The position numbers and the translations under genes were made by a program. The notes under the pieces were generated by a model. The model was not told where the DNA came from, did no database searches, and worked only from the letters and a program-made list of their open reading frames with translations. Positions 40,849 through 49,329 of a stretch of 64,000 nucleotides of DNA are shown here, piece after piece. Source of the stretch: Granulicella tundricola MP5ACTX9 (lineage in GTDB: Bacteria > Acidobacteriota > Terriglobia > Terriglobales > Acidobacteriaceae); NCBI RefSeq assembly GCF_000178975.2, contig NC_015064.1, positions 3,720,001-3,784,000 of the forward strand. Direction: 5' to 3'. Within the stretch, counting starts at the first letter, position 1. Each line of letters starts with the position of its first letter.

Positions 40849-41814
40849 ATGAGCAGTTTTTCGATCGCACAACAACCGTTTTGGATGAGAAAGATCGCAC
40901 AGCTCTGGAAGCTCGTTCAGGAGAGCCACGCCGAGCCCCTCAAGGGTGAGGCCGGCAAGCCAATCGCACTGCAGCAGGGGCAGGCCGGCGCGATGTTTCT
41001 CGGCCACTCATCGTTCCTCCTGGGCATCGGCGGAAAGAACGTGCTGGTGGACCCCGTCTTTGCCACGCGGCTGGTGCTGCTGAGGCGGCAACGCCGTGCA
41101 GGCGTAGAGATTGAGGATCTTCCAGCCATCGACGTGGTGCTCGTGACGCACGCCCACATGGACCACCTGAATCGCCCCACGCTGCGCAAGGTCGCTCGCG
41201 CGACGAAGCGGCTGACGGGCAAGGGACCGATTGCGATCGTGCCGGACGGCGTCGCGGACCTGCTGAAAGGGCTGGGATTCAGTGAGGTGCGGACGTTGAA
41301 GTGGTGGGAGTCGAACCAGGTCGCAGGCCTGAAGGTTACCCTGACCCCCTGTCAACACTGGGGTGCGCGCATGTTCAAGGATACCCACCGGCTCTTTGGC
41401 GGGTTTGTCGTGGAGGGTGGAGGCCAGACCATCTATCACTCCGGCGACACGGCTTACTTCGCCGGCTTCGCGGAGATTGGGCGCAGGCTCGGGCCCATCG
41501 ACGTGGCGTTGTTGCCGATTGGAGCGTACTTCCCGGACAGCTATCGTGCCGTCCATACCAGCCCTGAAGAGGGCCTGCAAGGATTCGTGGACGTCGGCGC
41601 ACGCTGGATGGTGCCCATGCACTTCGGGACCTTCAAGCTGGGCCGGGAGCCGTTCGACGAGCCTCCCATCCGATTGATGGCTGAGGCGAGACGGCGTGGG
41701 ATCGAGGACCGCGTCAGAGTGCTCGGCGAAGGGGAGACGTTAGTAGTCGGCGGGGATGAAGATGAGGTTAAAGCGGGCGACGTTTTGTATGCAGGCGCAT
41801 CCAATTCCGCATGA
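40849..41814 (+). CDS. MBL-fold metal-dependent hydrolase (NAPE-PLD/UlaG-like)
   Basis: About 321 residues from the ATG at 40849; the upstream 25 codons lack a good start signal and a later ATG at 40885 is possible. The metal-binding HAHMDHLN (about residue 107) is the canonical HxHxDH. FLGHSSFLLGIGGKNVLVDP near 50 matches the NAPE-PLD/RomA-like branch of the fold. Later ligands are supplied by CQHWGARM near 170, HSGDTAYF near 200, and PMHFGTFKLG near 255. It is probably cytoplasmic; the substrate is unknown, though this branch often acts on phosphoester or lactone bonds. It shares ATGA with the next gene, an aldo/keto reductase, so the two are translationally coupled. Confidence 0.88.
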   Translation: MSSFSIAQQPFWMRKIAQLWKLVQESHAEPLKGEAGKPIALQQGQAGAMFLGHSSFLLGIGGKNVLVDPVFATRLVLLRRQRRAGVEIEDLPAIDVVLVTHAHMDHLNRPTLRKVARATKRLTGKGPIAIVPDGVADLLKGLGFSEVRTLKWWESNQVAGLKVTLTPCQHWGARMFKDTHRLFGGFVVEGGGQTIYHSGDTAYFAGFAEIGRRLGPIDVALLPIGAYFPDSYRAVHTSPEEGLQGFVDVGARWMVPMHFGTFKLGREPFDEPPIRLMAEARRRGIEDRVRVLGEGETLVVGGDEDEVKAGDVLYAGASNSA

Positions 41815-42662
41815 CTACTGTAGCGAAGACGTTCAAGCTTGGCGGCGATCTCGAAGTAAACCGTCTCGGATTTGGTGCAATGCGGATCACAGGCGAAGGC
41901 GTCTGGGGACCGCCGAAGGACCCTGAAAGCGCGAAGATGGTCTTGAAGCGCGCGGTGGAATTGGGCGTCAACCTCATCGATACAGCCGATGCCTACGGGC
42001 CGGATGTAAGCGAACAGTTGATCGGGGACGCGCTCGCACCCTACGCTAAGGGCGTGGTCATCGCGACCAAGGGCGGACTGACCCGGCAGGGTCCCAACAA
42101 GTGGCTCCCCGTAGGCCGTCCGGAGTACCTGACCCAGCAGGTGGAGATGAGCTTGCGCTTCCTCAAGACGGATGTGATCGATCTCTGGCAGTTACACCGC
42201 ATCGATGCGAAGGTGCCGGTCGAGGAATCGCTCGGCGCGATCAAGAAGCTCCAGAAGGCGGGCAAGATCAAGCACGTCGGACTTAGCGAGGTGAAGCCGC
42301 ACGAGATCGATCAGGCCCGCAAGGTGATCGATATCGTCAGCGTGCAGAACCAGTACAACATCGGCGACCGCAAGCATGAGGACGTGGTGGAATACTGCAC
42401 CAAGCACGGCATCGCCTTCATCCCGTGGTATCCGGTCGCGGCCGGTGAACTCGCCAAGCCGGGCGGCAAGCTGGACGAGGCGGCAAAGAAGCACGGCGCT
42501 TCGGTCAGCCAGCTTTCACTCGCCTGGCTGCTCCATCACTCGCCGGTCATTCTTCCCATCCCTGGAACCTCGTCGATCGCCCACCTGGAAGAGAACGTGA
42601 AGGCCTCAGAGCTCAGCCTCAGCGACGCGGAGTGGGCCGAGATCGAGTCCGCTGCGAAGTAA
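41811..42662 (+). CDS. Aldo/keto reductase
   Basis: 283 residues, (beta/alpha)8 NADPH-dependent oxidoreductase. The catalytic tetrad is readable: Asp and Tyr in LIDTADAYGPDVSEQL (about residue 50), Lys in VIATKGGLT (about 84), and His in LWQLHRID (about 125). A C-terminal LPIPGTSSIAHLEENV near 245 is the NADP-binding loop. Its first base overlaps the stop of the MBL-fold gene, suggesting the two act in one pathway, perhaps detoxifying a carbonyl. Substrate unknown. A phased repeat array and a terminator follow. Confidence 0.93.
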   Translation: MTTVAKTFKLGGDLEVNRLGFGAMRITGEGVWGPPKDPESAKMVLKRAVELGVNLIDTADAYGPDVSEQLIGDALAPYAKGVVIATKGGLTRQGPNKWLPVGRPEYLTQQVEMSLRFLKTDVIDLWQLHRIDAKVPVEESLGAIKKLQKAGKIKHVGLSEVKPHEIDQARKVIDIVSVQNQYNIGDRKHEDVVEYCTKHGIAFIPWYPVAAGELAKPGGKLDEAAKKHGASVSQLSLAWLLHHSPVILPIPGTSSIAHLEENVKASELSLSDAEWAEIESAAK

Positions 42663-42689
42663 AAGTTCATGACAGTTCGTCATGGTGCA

Positions 42690-42828
42690 TTTGTGGTGTT
42701 TTGTGGTTCGTTTGTGGTCATTTGTGGTGCAGTTTCGGCACTGATTTCCGTCGTTTTTGCCTGCACGCGCGGGTGAAACAGGCATAAATGCTGAAACAAA
42801 AGGTAAAACTCACCACAACTCACCATAA
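42690..42828. repeat. Helically phased TTTGTGGT array
   Basis: Four direct copies of TTTGTGGT start at 42690, 42700, 42711 and 42721, about one helical turn apart. Two reverse-strand half copies (TTGTGGT, TTATGGT) lie at 42812-42818 and 42822-42828, again 10 bases apart. Confidence 0.8.
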
Positions 42829-42833
42829 ACACG

Positions 42834-42863
42834 AAAGAGGTCCGACTTTGGTCGGACCTCTTT
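42834..42863. terminator. Bidirectional terminator
   Basis: AAAGAGGTCCGAC (42834-42846) pairs perfectly with GTCGGACCTCTTT (42851-42863). It lies between the convergent aldo/keto reductase and DUF3606 genes. Confidence 0.85.
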
Positions 42864-42875
42864 GCATTGCAGTGG

Positions 42876-43115
42876 TTACGTCAGGCTAACTTGGTGGTGT
42901 TCCAGGGCGGAGCGAACCTTCGCGACGGACGTGCCGTGGACGCGGATGGCCTCATGAAGGATCTGGCCGGTTACCTTGAACTCCTGAGCCCAGTAGTGAA
43001 TGTCGGACGCCAGCTTGGGATTGATCTCATCCGCGTGGGATGGGGCGTGGTGGTGCTTGCCGTCGTGTTCCGGCTCTGAAAGCAGTGGTTCCTGGTGCGG
43101 GGGAAGCTGAGCCAT
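42876..43115 (-). CDS. DUF3606-type small protein
   Basis: 79 residues from the ATG at 43115, which has AAGGAG seven bases upstream; a longer upstream frame lacks a site. A His-rich N-terminal segment (LPPHQEPLLSEPEHDGKHHH) precedes the DUF3606-like core, IHYWAQEFKVTGQILHEAIR with VHGTSVAKVRSALEHH. The family is small, cytoplasmic and of unknown function, often near stress genes. The His-rich part could bind metal, but that is inference. Divergent from the DUF2218 gene. Confidence 0.8.
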   Translation of the reverse strand: MAQLPPHQEPLLSEPEHDGKHHHAPSHADEINPKLASDIHYWAQEFKVTGQILHEAIRVHGTSVAKVRSALEHHQVSLT

Positions 43116-43205
43116 TTGGTTCTCCTTGCGTACCCCTTGTGCGATGTCGCGACGGAGGGTGGGGATGTCTGAATCCCACATCCCTGTTGGAACGTCGAAT
43201 CTCCC

Positions 43206-43493
43206 ATGAAGAGGTCAGAGGCACTGGTGGCGACCGAAAACGGCGTCAAGTACATGAAGCAGCTTTGCAGGCATTGGGGCCACAAGTTCACCGTCGAGTT
43301 CGACGAGACGCACGGCCGCATTGAGCTTCCCCAGACCGTCTGCACCCTGGATGTTTTGCCGGCTGCATTGAAGGTATCGCTCGACGTGGCAGGGGATGGA
43401 GATCTGAAACGGATGGAAACGGTGGTCGAGGAACACGTTAAACGCTTTGCTTTCAACGAAGAGCTGGCATTTTCCTGGGCAAGCGAGAACTAA
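43206..43493 (+). CDS. DUF2218 protein
   Basis: 95 residues. The KYMKQLCRHWGHKFTVEFDE segment and the C-terminal VEEHVKRFAFNEELAFSW fit DUF2218 closely, and length is typical. Members are small cytoplasmic proteins of unknown function that often sit beside siderophore or iron-uptake genes, but here none is adjacent. No Shine-Dalgarno is obvious. Confidence 0.85.
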   Translation: MKRSEALVATENGVKYMKQLCRHWGHKFTVEFDETHGRIELPQTVCTLDVLPAALKVSLDVAGDGDLKRMETVVEEHVKRFAFNEELAFSWASEN

Positions 43494-43556
43494 CTGGCCG
43501 GTGGTCTGACCAGTGGGGTATGATGCCCGGGTGCAAATTTGCCCGAGGATTGTGCG

Positions 43557-44801
43557 ATGAAAACTGGATGGCTGGCAGCAGCTTTGTTGGTAGCGGGGGC
43601 GCATGGAGCGCTGGCGAAAACCTGTGATGTGAAGACCATGGGCGCCAAAGGCGATGGCGTCACCAAGGATACGGAAGCGATCCAGAAGGCCATCGACACC
43701 TGCACGGTGGTGACGCTGAGCGGCGGCAAGTTTCTGAGCGGGCCGCTTGAGATCAAAAGCGGCGTGACCCTCGACGTAGAAACGGGGGCCATGCTCCTGG
43801 GCTCTACGGATCGTGCAGATTACAAGGCCGCAACGCTCATGCGCCAGCCTACGGTCCTACCATTTCTGCACATCGTCAACGCAGACAACGTAAAAATCAC
43901 CGGCGGCGGCACGATCGACGGCCAAGGCAAGGTCTGGTGGGACTACGTGAAGGGCGCCAAGGACGCCGGGGTGCTGGGGAACGATCATCCCCGGCCCATG
44001 GGGCTGCTGATCGACCACTCCAAGCATGTGACGGTGGAGAATATCACGATCCAGAATGCAGGCTTCTGGCAGGTGGTGCCGTACTACTCCGATTACCTTG
44101 TTTTCAGCCATCTGCGGGTGCTTGCACCGCAGCGTGGAGCTCCGAATACGGATGGAATCGACCCGTTCAGCTCCAGCCATATCAAGATCGATCACTACTT
44201 TTCGAGCGTCGGCGACGACAACATCGCGATCAAATCCGGCGCGATCAACTCGCCCGGACCGGATGCGCCCAGCGAGGATATCGTGATTACGGACTGCATC
44301 TTCGAGTCCGGGCATGGACTTTCGATCGGAAGCGAGATCGCCGGCGGCGTGCACCATGTTCACGCGGAACGGATCAGCTTCAAGGGCACCGACCAGGGGA
44401 TTCGCGTCAAGGCCAACCGTGACCGCGGCAACGATACGAGCGACCTGACCTTCAAGGACATCACGATGGACGACGTCCGCACATCGATCCTGATCAGCGA
44501 GTATTATCCGAAGGCCATGCCGGAGGGAGAGGTCGCAAGTGCGCCAATCACAAGGCTTACGCCGCACTTTCACGACATCCATATCGAAAACGTGAAGTCG
44601 GTCAACAGCGATTGGGCAGGCGTCATCGTTGGGCTACCGGAGTCGCCGGTGACGGATATCTCGTTGAAGAACGTCAGCATTCAGGCGAAGAAGGGAATGC
44701 AAATCGGCTACGCCAATGTAACTCTTGATGGCGTCACCATCTCCTCCGCCGACGGCAATCCCATCACCAAAGGCGCTGCGGCGGAAATTAGCGGGAAATA
44801 G
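43557..44801 (+). CDS. Glycoside hydrolase family 28 (polygalacturonase-type) enzyme
   Basis: 414 residues from the ATG at 43557, with GAGG upstream and a signal peptide (WLAAALLVAGAHGALAKTC). The right-handed beta-helix repeats of GH28 are seen (ITGGGTIDGQGKVWWDYVKG; VTVENITIQNAGFWQVVPYY). Catalytic motifs are intact: NTDGIDPF (about residue 199), GDDNIAIKSG (about 220), GHGLSIGSE (about 258) and RVKANRDRG (about 285). The enzyme cleaves alpha-1,4 galacturonide or related bonds in pectin, outside the cell. It is complete and stands alone, with an outer-membrane protein gene convergent behind it. Confidence 0.93.
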   Translation: MKTGWLAAALLVAGAHGALAKTCDVKTMGAKGDGVTKDTEAIQKAIDTCTVVTLSGGKFLSGPLEIKSGVTLDVETGAMLLGSTDRADYKAATLMRQPTVLPFLHIVNADNVKITGGGTIDGQGKVWWDYVKGAKDAGVLGNDHPRPMGLLIDHSKHVTVENITIQNAGFWQVVPYYSDYLVFSHLRVLAPQRGAPNTDGIDPFSSSHIKIDHYFSSVGDDNIAIKSGAINSPGPDAPSEDIVITDCIFESGHGLSIGSEIAGGVHHVHAERISFKGTDQGIRVKANRDRGNDTSDLTFKDITMDDVRTSILISEYYPKAMPEGEVASAPITRLTPHFHDIHIENVKSVNSDWAGVIVGLPESPVTDISLKNVSIQAKKGMQIGYANVTLDGVTISSADGNPITKGAAAEISGK

Positions 44802-44817
44802 CAGCGCTGGTGAGGCG

Positions 44818-45906
44818 TCAGAACGTGTGCGAGGCGCTCAGGATGATCGCATAGTCTGCAAAGGCCGCGTCACCGTGCGTCCCGGAAGCCAGGTCGGTCA
44901 CTGACGCCCTGCGGTTCCGTTGAATCGCCCACGGTGCCGTCAGCGAAATCATGTCATGGTGATGCTGGTACTGCACCGCCGGCTCAATCGAGATGATGTA
45001 CCCGGGCCGCCGGAACCCATCACTCTTCCCAAACGCATCCCGCACCGGAATTCCTTCCATGCGTCCGCCAAAACTCGCCGCCAGCCCATGCACCCTTGGT
45101 ACATGCCGTGACAGCCCCGCGCGGAAGAGATACTGGTCCGTCGCAGACATCACAGCCTCCAGCTTCGACGCGCGAAACGTCGGCACGCCGTTCGTATCCT
45201 CCGGGTTGAACAGCCACGACCCCTGGAAGTATCCCACCGTGTGAAAGTAAGTCTGCTTGTAAGCCTGCGCGCCAACCGTAAAGCCCCACGTCCCATCGCC
45301 CGGCTGCAGCGATTGGTCCGCCACCACCTTCTGCACCATGCCGTTCGCCAGCTTCGCCGTGCCCATGCCGTTGTTCAGCCCCGTCGGCAGCTTCAGCCCC
45401 AGGCTGAACGCGATATTGCCACCGTTCTCAGCAGGTGGCTTCAACACCCACCCCTGCACGCCCACGATCATGTCGCCGATGCCCGCGATATCGAACTTCC
45501 CCACCGGCGCATACTTCTGATCGCGAGTCCCCTGCAGCACCGGCACAAACGCGTTCACGCTCCAGCGCGGCGTCACCTGCATATCCAGGCTGATGCTGTA
45601 GATGTTCTGGTGATTCTCAATATCGAGCCCCGCCGCCGCACGCGCAAAGTTCTCCTTCTCCCCGCTGAAGTGCCGGAACGAGCTGAACGAACGCCAGTCC
45701 ACCTCCATCGTCAGCGGATGCTTGTGCAGAAAGCTCATTCCATCGCCCGCTCCTTCGTTGACCCCGCCCGACGTGATGCAGCTCTGGATCGTGCTGCTGG
45801 TATGCGCCGCCAGGCAGCCCTGGGCATAGACCGTGGAGACGAAGGAACCGGAGAACAGGACACAGCCGACCGCCACAACACAGCGCGAGGAAAAGGAGGT
45901 TTTCAT
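44818..45906 (-). CDS. Outer-membrane beta-barrel protein
   Basis: 362 residues with a signal peptide (VVAVGCVLFSGSFVSTVYAQ). The body alternates hydrophobic and polar residues in short strands (QNIYSISLDMQVTPRWSVNA; DMIVGVQGWVLKP; IAFSLGLKLPTG) and the last residue is Phe (LSASHTF), typical of an outer-membrane barrel. A nearby CLAAHTSSTIQSC holds two Cys close to the mature N-terminus. It resembles transporter/MetA-pathway-like barrels, but no substrate is evident. Divergent from the TlpA-like gene. Confidence 0.75.
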   Translation of the reverse strand: MKTSFSSRCVVAVGCVLFSGSFVSTVYAQGCLAAHTSSTIQSCITSGGVNEGAGDGMSFLHKHPLTMEVDWRSFSSFRHFSGEKENFARAAAGLDIENHQNIYSISLDMQVTPRWSVNAFVPVLQGTRDQKYAPVGKFDIAGIGDMIVGVQGWVLKPPAENGGNIAFSLGLKLPTGLNNGMGTAKLANGMVQKVVADQSLQPGDGTWGFTVGAQAYKQTYFHTVGYFQGSWLFNPEDTNGVPTFRASKLEAVMSATDQYLFRAGLSRHVPRVHGLAASFGGRMEGIPVRDAFGKSDGFRRPGYIISIEPAVQYQHHHDMISLTAPWAIQRNRRASVTDLASGTHGDAAFADYAIILSASHTF

Positions 45907-46021
45907 GATGCCGGAACCTTAGCCCCACCCCGCACCCGCAACAACGTCCACGCGGATGATCTTTCTCTCCATCCAACGATGGAGGCGCATCCCTTCGCGC
46001 GACCCTATACTTGCGCCTCGT

Positions 46022-46552
46022 ATGCACTCACCTATTCAACCCGCCGCCCTGGCCCTCCTCGCCGCGCTCTGCGTCCCCGTAACAGCCGAGCCCATCGCGC
46101 ACTCGCTCACCTTCCAGGACCGCACCGGCCACTCCCACACCTTCGACGAGCTCCGCGGCCATCCCGCAGTGATCAACTTCTGGGCCACCTGGTGCGGTCC
46201 CTGCAAGGAGGAGATGCCGCGCCTGCAGAAGCTGTCGGAGTCCTACGCGCCCCAGAACGTCGCCTTCATCGCCATCTCGCTGGATGCACCGGACACCCGC
46301 TCCAGGATCGACTCCGTGATTCAGAAACGCAACTTCCATCTCCCCATCTGGACCGGCGCAACCGACGCCACGCTCACCGAACTCAAGCTCGGCGTGCTGG
46401 TTCCCGCCACCCTCATCCTGGACTCCGACGGCGAGATCATCGGCAAGATCGAAGGCGAAGCCAGTGAAAAAGACATTCGCTCCCGCCTCACCTGGGCCCT
46501 CAACGGCCACCAGGGCAAGCAGCCCAACGTGATCCAGAAGAACGATTGGTAA
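46022..46552 (+). CDS. TlpA/ResA-like thiol-disulfide oxidoreductase
   Basis: 176 residues from the ATG at 46022 with a signal peptide (PAALALLAALCVPVTAEP). The thioredoxin active site WCGPC lies in VINFWATWCGPCKEEM (about residue 55), and the cis-Pro region is VLVPATLILDSDGE (about 125). Family members are periplasmic and reduce disulfides, often for cytochrome c maturation. The longer frame upstream starts in a region without a signal peptide. TATACT ends ten bases before the ATG, so the 5' leader is very short. Confidence 0.92.
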   Translation: MHSPIQPAALALLAALCVPVTAEPIAHSLTFQDRTGHSHTFDELRGHPAVINFWATWCGPCKEEMPRLQKLSESYAPQNVAFIAISLDAPDTRSRIDSVIQKRNFHLPIWTGATDATLTELKLGVLVPATLILDSDGEIIGKIEGEASEKDIRSRLTWALNGHQGKQPNVIQKNDW

Positions 46553-46617
46553 CCCTCCGCTTCACTTTCAAAACACCCGTAAGTACTTCTCTTCGTAAAG
46601 AAATCTCCGCGCATAAC

Positions 46618-46646
46618 TTGATATCAGACTACTTCAGTCGTATATT
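46618..46646 (+). promoter_or_regulatory. Sigma-70-like promoter of the siderophore receptor
   Basis: TTGATA (46618-46623) is followed after 17 bases by TATATT (46641-46646). The start point near 46653 would leave a 5' leader of about 150 bases before the receptor ATG. No Fur box of standard form is visible. Confidence 0.65.
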
Positions 46647-46800
46647 GGAGATACGTTTCTGGCCGTCTGAACCTTCGCTGCCTCCTTTTCTATCAGGCCG
46701 CGTTCAGCAGCCGCAAAGATAACCAAAGCTCTTGGTGAACTCAGCCGATGTGCCTCTTCTGGCGCAGACGCCCCCTCGTGCAACGAAAGGCATCACCGAA

Positions 46801-49209
46801 ATGACCTGCCCTACTCTCCGGATGCTCCTCACAGCCTCCGTTCTCCTGTTCTGCTCCGCCACGATCCCCGCCCTCGCAGCCACGACGCCCGCGGCCCCGG
46901 CCACCTCATGCTCCATCGAGAACAACTCCCCCGTCACCGCCGTCACCATCCATGTCACCGATCCCTCCGGCGCCATGCTGGACCGTGCCGCCATCGAACT
47001 CCGCTGCGGGTCCACCGTCCTCAACGGCATCACCGGCAAGGACGGCTCCGTCACCCTCAGCCTACATCCCGGCTCTTATATCCTCACTGCGCAGGCCCCC
47101 GGCTTTGCTGACGTAACGCAACCCGTGCAGGCTCCCGTCCTCGCACCCATCGACCTCCAGATGCCTCTCGGCTCCGCCACCGACACTATCAATGTCTCCG
47201 GCGACTCCGGCTTCGTCCCCTACGCCTCCAACGCCGGCTCCAAGACCAATGCGCTCCTCATCGAGGTGCCGCAGTCCATCTCCATCATCAGCCAGCAGGA
47301 GATGGAGGCACGCAACGTCATCACCATGAATGAGGCCCTCCGCTACACCCCCGGCATCCAGGCCGACGAGTACGGCGTCGAGCCGCGCTTCGACTGGCTC
47401 AAGATCCGCGGCTTCGACGCCCAGACCTTCGGCGTCTATCGCGACGGCATGCGCTTCAACTCGCTCGCAGGCAAGCTCGATCCGTTCGAGCTTGAGTCCG
47501 TCGAAGTGCTCAAGGGGCCAAGCTCTGTCCTGTACGGTGAGGTCCCTCCCGGCGGCCTCATCAACCAGGTCTCCAAGCGCCCGTCGTCAGAGCGCAGCAC
47601 GGTGATCGAAGGGCAGTTCGGCCAGTACGATCGCCGCCAGGGAGCCGTCGACACCACCGGTCCCATCGACCGCGCCGGCGTCTTCCGCTACCGTCTTCTC
47701 GGCCTCATCCGCAACAGCAACACCCAGACCAACTTCACCCCGGACGACCGCCGCCTCATCGCCCCGTCCCTCAGCTTCCACCCCAGCGACCGCACCAACC
47801 TCACCCTCCTCGCCGACTATCAGCACGACAAGACTGCGTGGAGCCAGTTTCTTCCCTCCCAGGGCACCCTCAACTCCAACCCTAACGGCATCATCCCCGT
47901 CAGCACCTTCCTCGGAGAGCCCGGCTTCGACGGTGTCCATCGCAACCAGGCCTCCGTCGGGTACACCGGCGATCATCTCTTCTCGGACGGCTGGAACGTC
48001 CATAGCAACTATCGCTACCAGTACATCAATTTCCAGGGCCGCACCATCTACGGCAACGGCTTTGACACCACCATCCCCAACAACACCACCCTCGTCACAC
48101 GCACTGCCTACGCCCTGCCCAACATCAACCGCATCAACACCGTCGACACGCGCGCTCTGCGCCGCTTTGTCACCGGTAACTGGCAGCAGACCGTTATCTT
48201 CGGCTACGACTACCAGCACATCGACATCAAACAGCAAGCCGGCTCCAGCTCCGTCGCGGACCTCAACATCTTTCACCCGGTCTACGGCGTAACCACCATC
48301 CCCGCGCTGTTCTTCTATCAGAACAACGATTCGCTTCTGCAGCAGCACGGTCTCTACGCCCAGGATCAGATCAAGTTCAAGCAGCACTTCGTCTTCACCC
48401 TCGGCGGCCGTCAGGACTTCGCACGCAACGATATCTCCAACTTCCTCGCCGCCAACTCCAACACCTCGCACTCCGACGTGCGTTTCACCGGCCGCGCTGG
48501 CGTCACCTGGCTCACAGGCTCCGGCATCGCACCGTACTTTGCCTACTCCACCAGCTTCCTGCCCAACGCCGGCAGCTTCGTCGTCAACGCTGTCACCAAT
48601 CTCCCCACGGACCCGGCCAAGGCATCCGACGCACGCCAGCTGGAAGGCGGCGTCAAGATTCAGCCCCGCACGACCAACAGCTTCATCACCGCCTCCGTCT
48701 TCCAGATCAATGAGACGAATGTCCTGGTCGCGGATGCCGCGTTCAATAACCATCAGTCCGGTGAAGTTCGCTCACGCGGCGTCGAGATCGAAGGCGTAGC
48801 CAGCCTCTCCCACGGGCTCAACCTCCACGCCGGCTACACCCTGACTGCGACCAACACCGTCCAGGACATCACCCAAGCCAACATCGGCAAATGGCTCCCC
48901 CAGACTCCACGCAATCAGGTCAGTGGACTCATCGACTACACCCAGCGCGGCGGCCGCTTCGCCGGCCTTGGCGGAAACTTCGGCGTCCGCTTCGTCGGGA
49001 CCAACGCAGCCGATAGCATCAACAGCTTCTTCATCCCCAACTACGCCCTGACGGATGCAGGCCTACGCTTCGGCTATCGACACACGCTCTTCAGCATCAA
49101 CGCCACCAACCTTGCCGACAAGCGCTATGTCGCCACCTGCTCCGGTGCCAGCTACTGCTACTACGGCTATGCCAGAAACGTCATCGGCACCGCCAAATAC
49201 CATTTCTAA
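46801..49209 (+). CDS. TonB-dependent siderophore receptor
   Basis: 802 residues from ATG 46801, which starts a signal peptide (MLLTASVLLFCSATIPALAA). A CarboxypepD_reg-like domain comes first (about 45-130: VTIHVTDPSGAMLDRAAIEL), where FpvA-type receptors have a signalling STN domain. The plug follows (about 160-270: LLIEVPQSISIISQQEMEAR and VLKGPSSVLYGEVPPGGLIN), then a 22-strand-type barrel ending ARNVIGTAKYHF. The VPQSISIISQQ motif is typical of siderophore receptors. It should import a ferric siderophore across the outer membrane. The PepSY gene downstream supports an iron role. Substrate cannot be named. Confidence 0.92.
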   Translation: MTCPTLRMLLTASVLLFCSATIPALAATTPAAPATSCSIENNSPVTAVTIHVTDPSGAMLDRAAIELRCGSTVLNGITGKDGSVTLSLHPGSYILTAQAPGFADVTQPVQAPVLAPIDLQMPLGSATDTINVSGDSGFVPYASNAGSKTNALLIEVPQSISIISQQEMEARNVITMNEALRYTPGIQADEYGVEPRFDWLKIRGFDAQTFGVYRDGMRFNSLAGKLDPFELESVEVLKGPSSVLYGEVPPGGLINQVSKRPSSERSTVIEGQFGQYDRRQGAVDTTGPIDRAGVFRYRLLGLIRNSNTQTNFTPDDRRLIAPSLSFHPSDRTNLTLLADYQHDKTAWSQFLPSQGTLNSNPNGIIPVSTFLGEPGFDGVHRNQASVGYTGDHLFSDGWNVHSNYRYQYINFQGRTIYGNGFDTTIPNNTTLVTRTAYALPNINRINTVDTRALRRFVTGNWQQTVIFGYDYQHIDIKQQAGSSSVADLNIFHPVYGVTTIPALFFYQNNDSLLQQHGLYAQDQIKFKQHFVFTLGGRQDFARNDISNFLAANSNTSHSDVRFTGRAGVTWLTGSGIAPYFAYSTSFLPNAGSFVVNAVTNLPTDPAKASDARQLEGGVKIQPRTTNSFITASVFQINETNVLVADAAFNNHQSGEVRSRGVEIEGVASLSHGLNLHAGYTLTATNTVQDITQANIGKWLPQTPRNQVSGLIDYTQRGGRFAGLGGNFGVRFVGTNAADSINSFFIPNYALTDAGLRFGYRHTLFSINATNLADKRYVATCSGASYCYYGYARNVIGTAKYHF

Positions 49210-49239
49210 TCAAGCCGCACCACAAACATCGCCGTCATT

Positions 49240-49300
49240 CTGAGCGAAGCTCAGAGCCTCCGTATTTGTCGTTGTATTTGCCGTTGTTTGTTCTATCCCA
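49240..49300. repeat. Dispersed hairpin element with CCTCCGTATTTG tail
   Basis: CTGAGC-GAA-GCTCAG (49240-49254) is a hairpin followed by AGCCTCCGTATTTG and GT-rich GTCGTTG/GCCGTTG units. The same layout is present at 27226-27307. Confidence 0.75.
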
Positions 49301-49329
49301 CCCCGACTCCGTTCTAATCGGACCTGGCC

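Noticed and set aside
46732..46800. Earlier in-frame start of the siderophore receptor
   Set aside because: The extra 23 residues precede a clear signal peptide and would block its recognition; the ATG at 46801 fits better.
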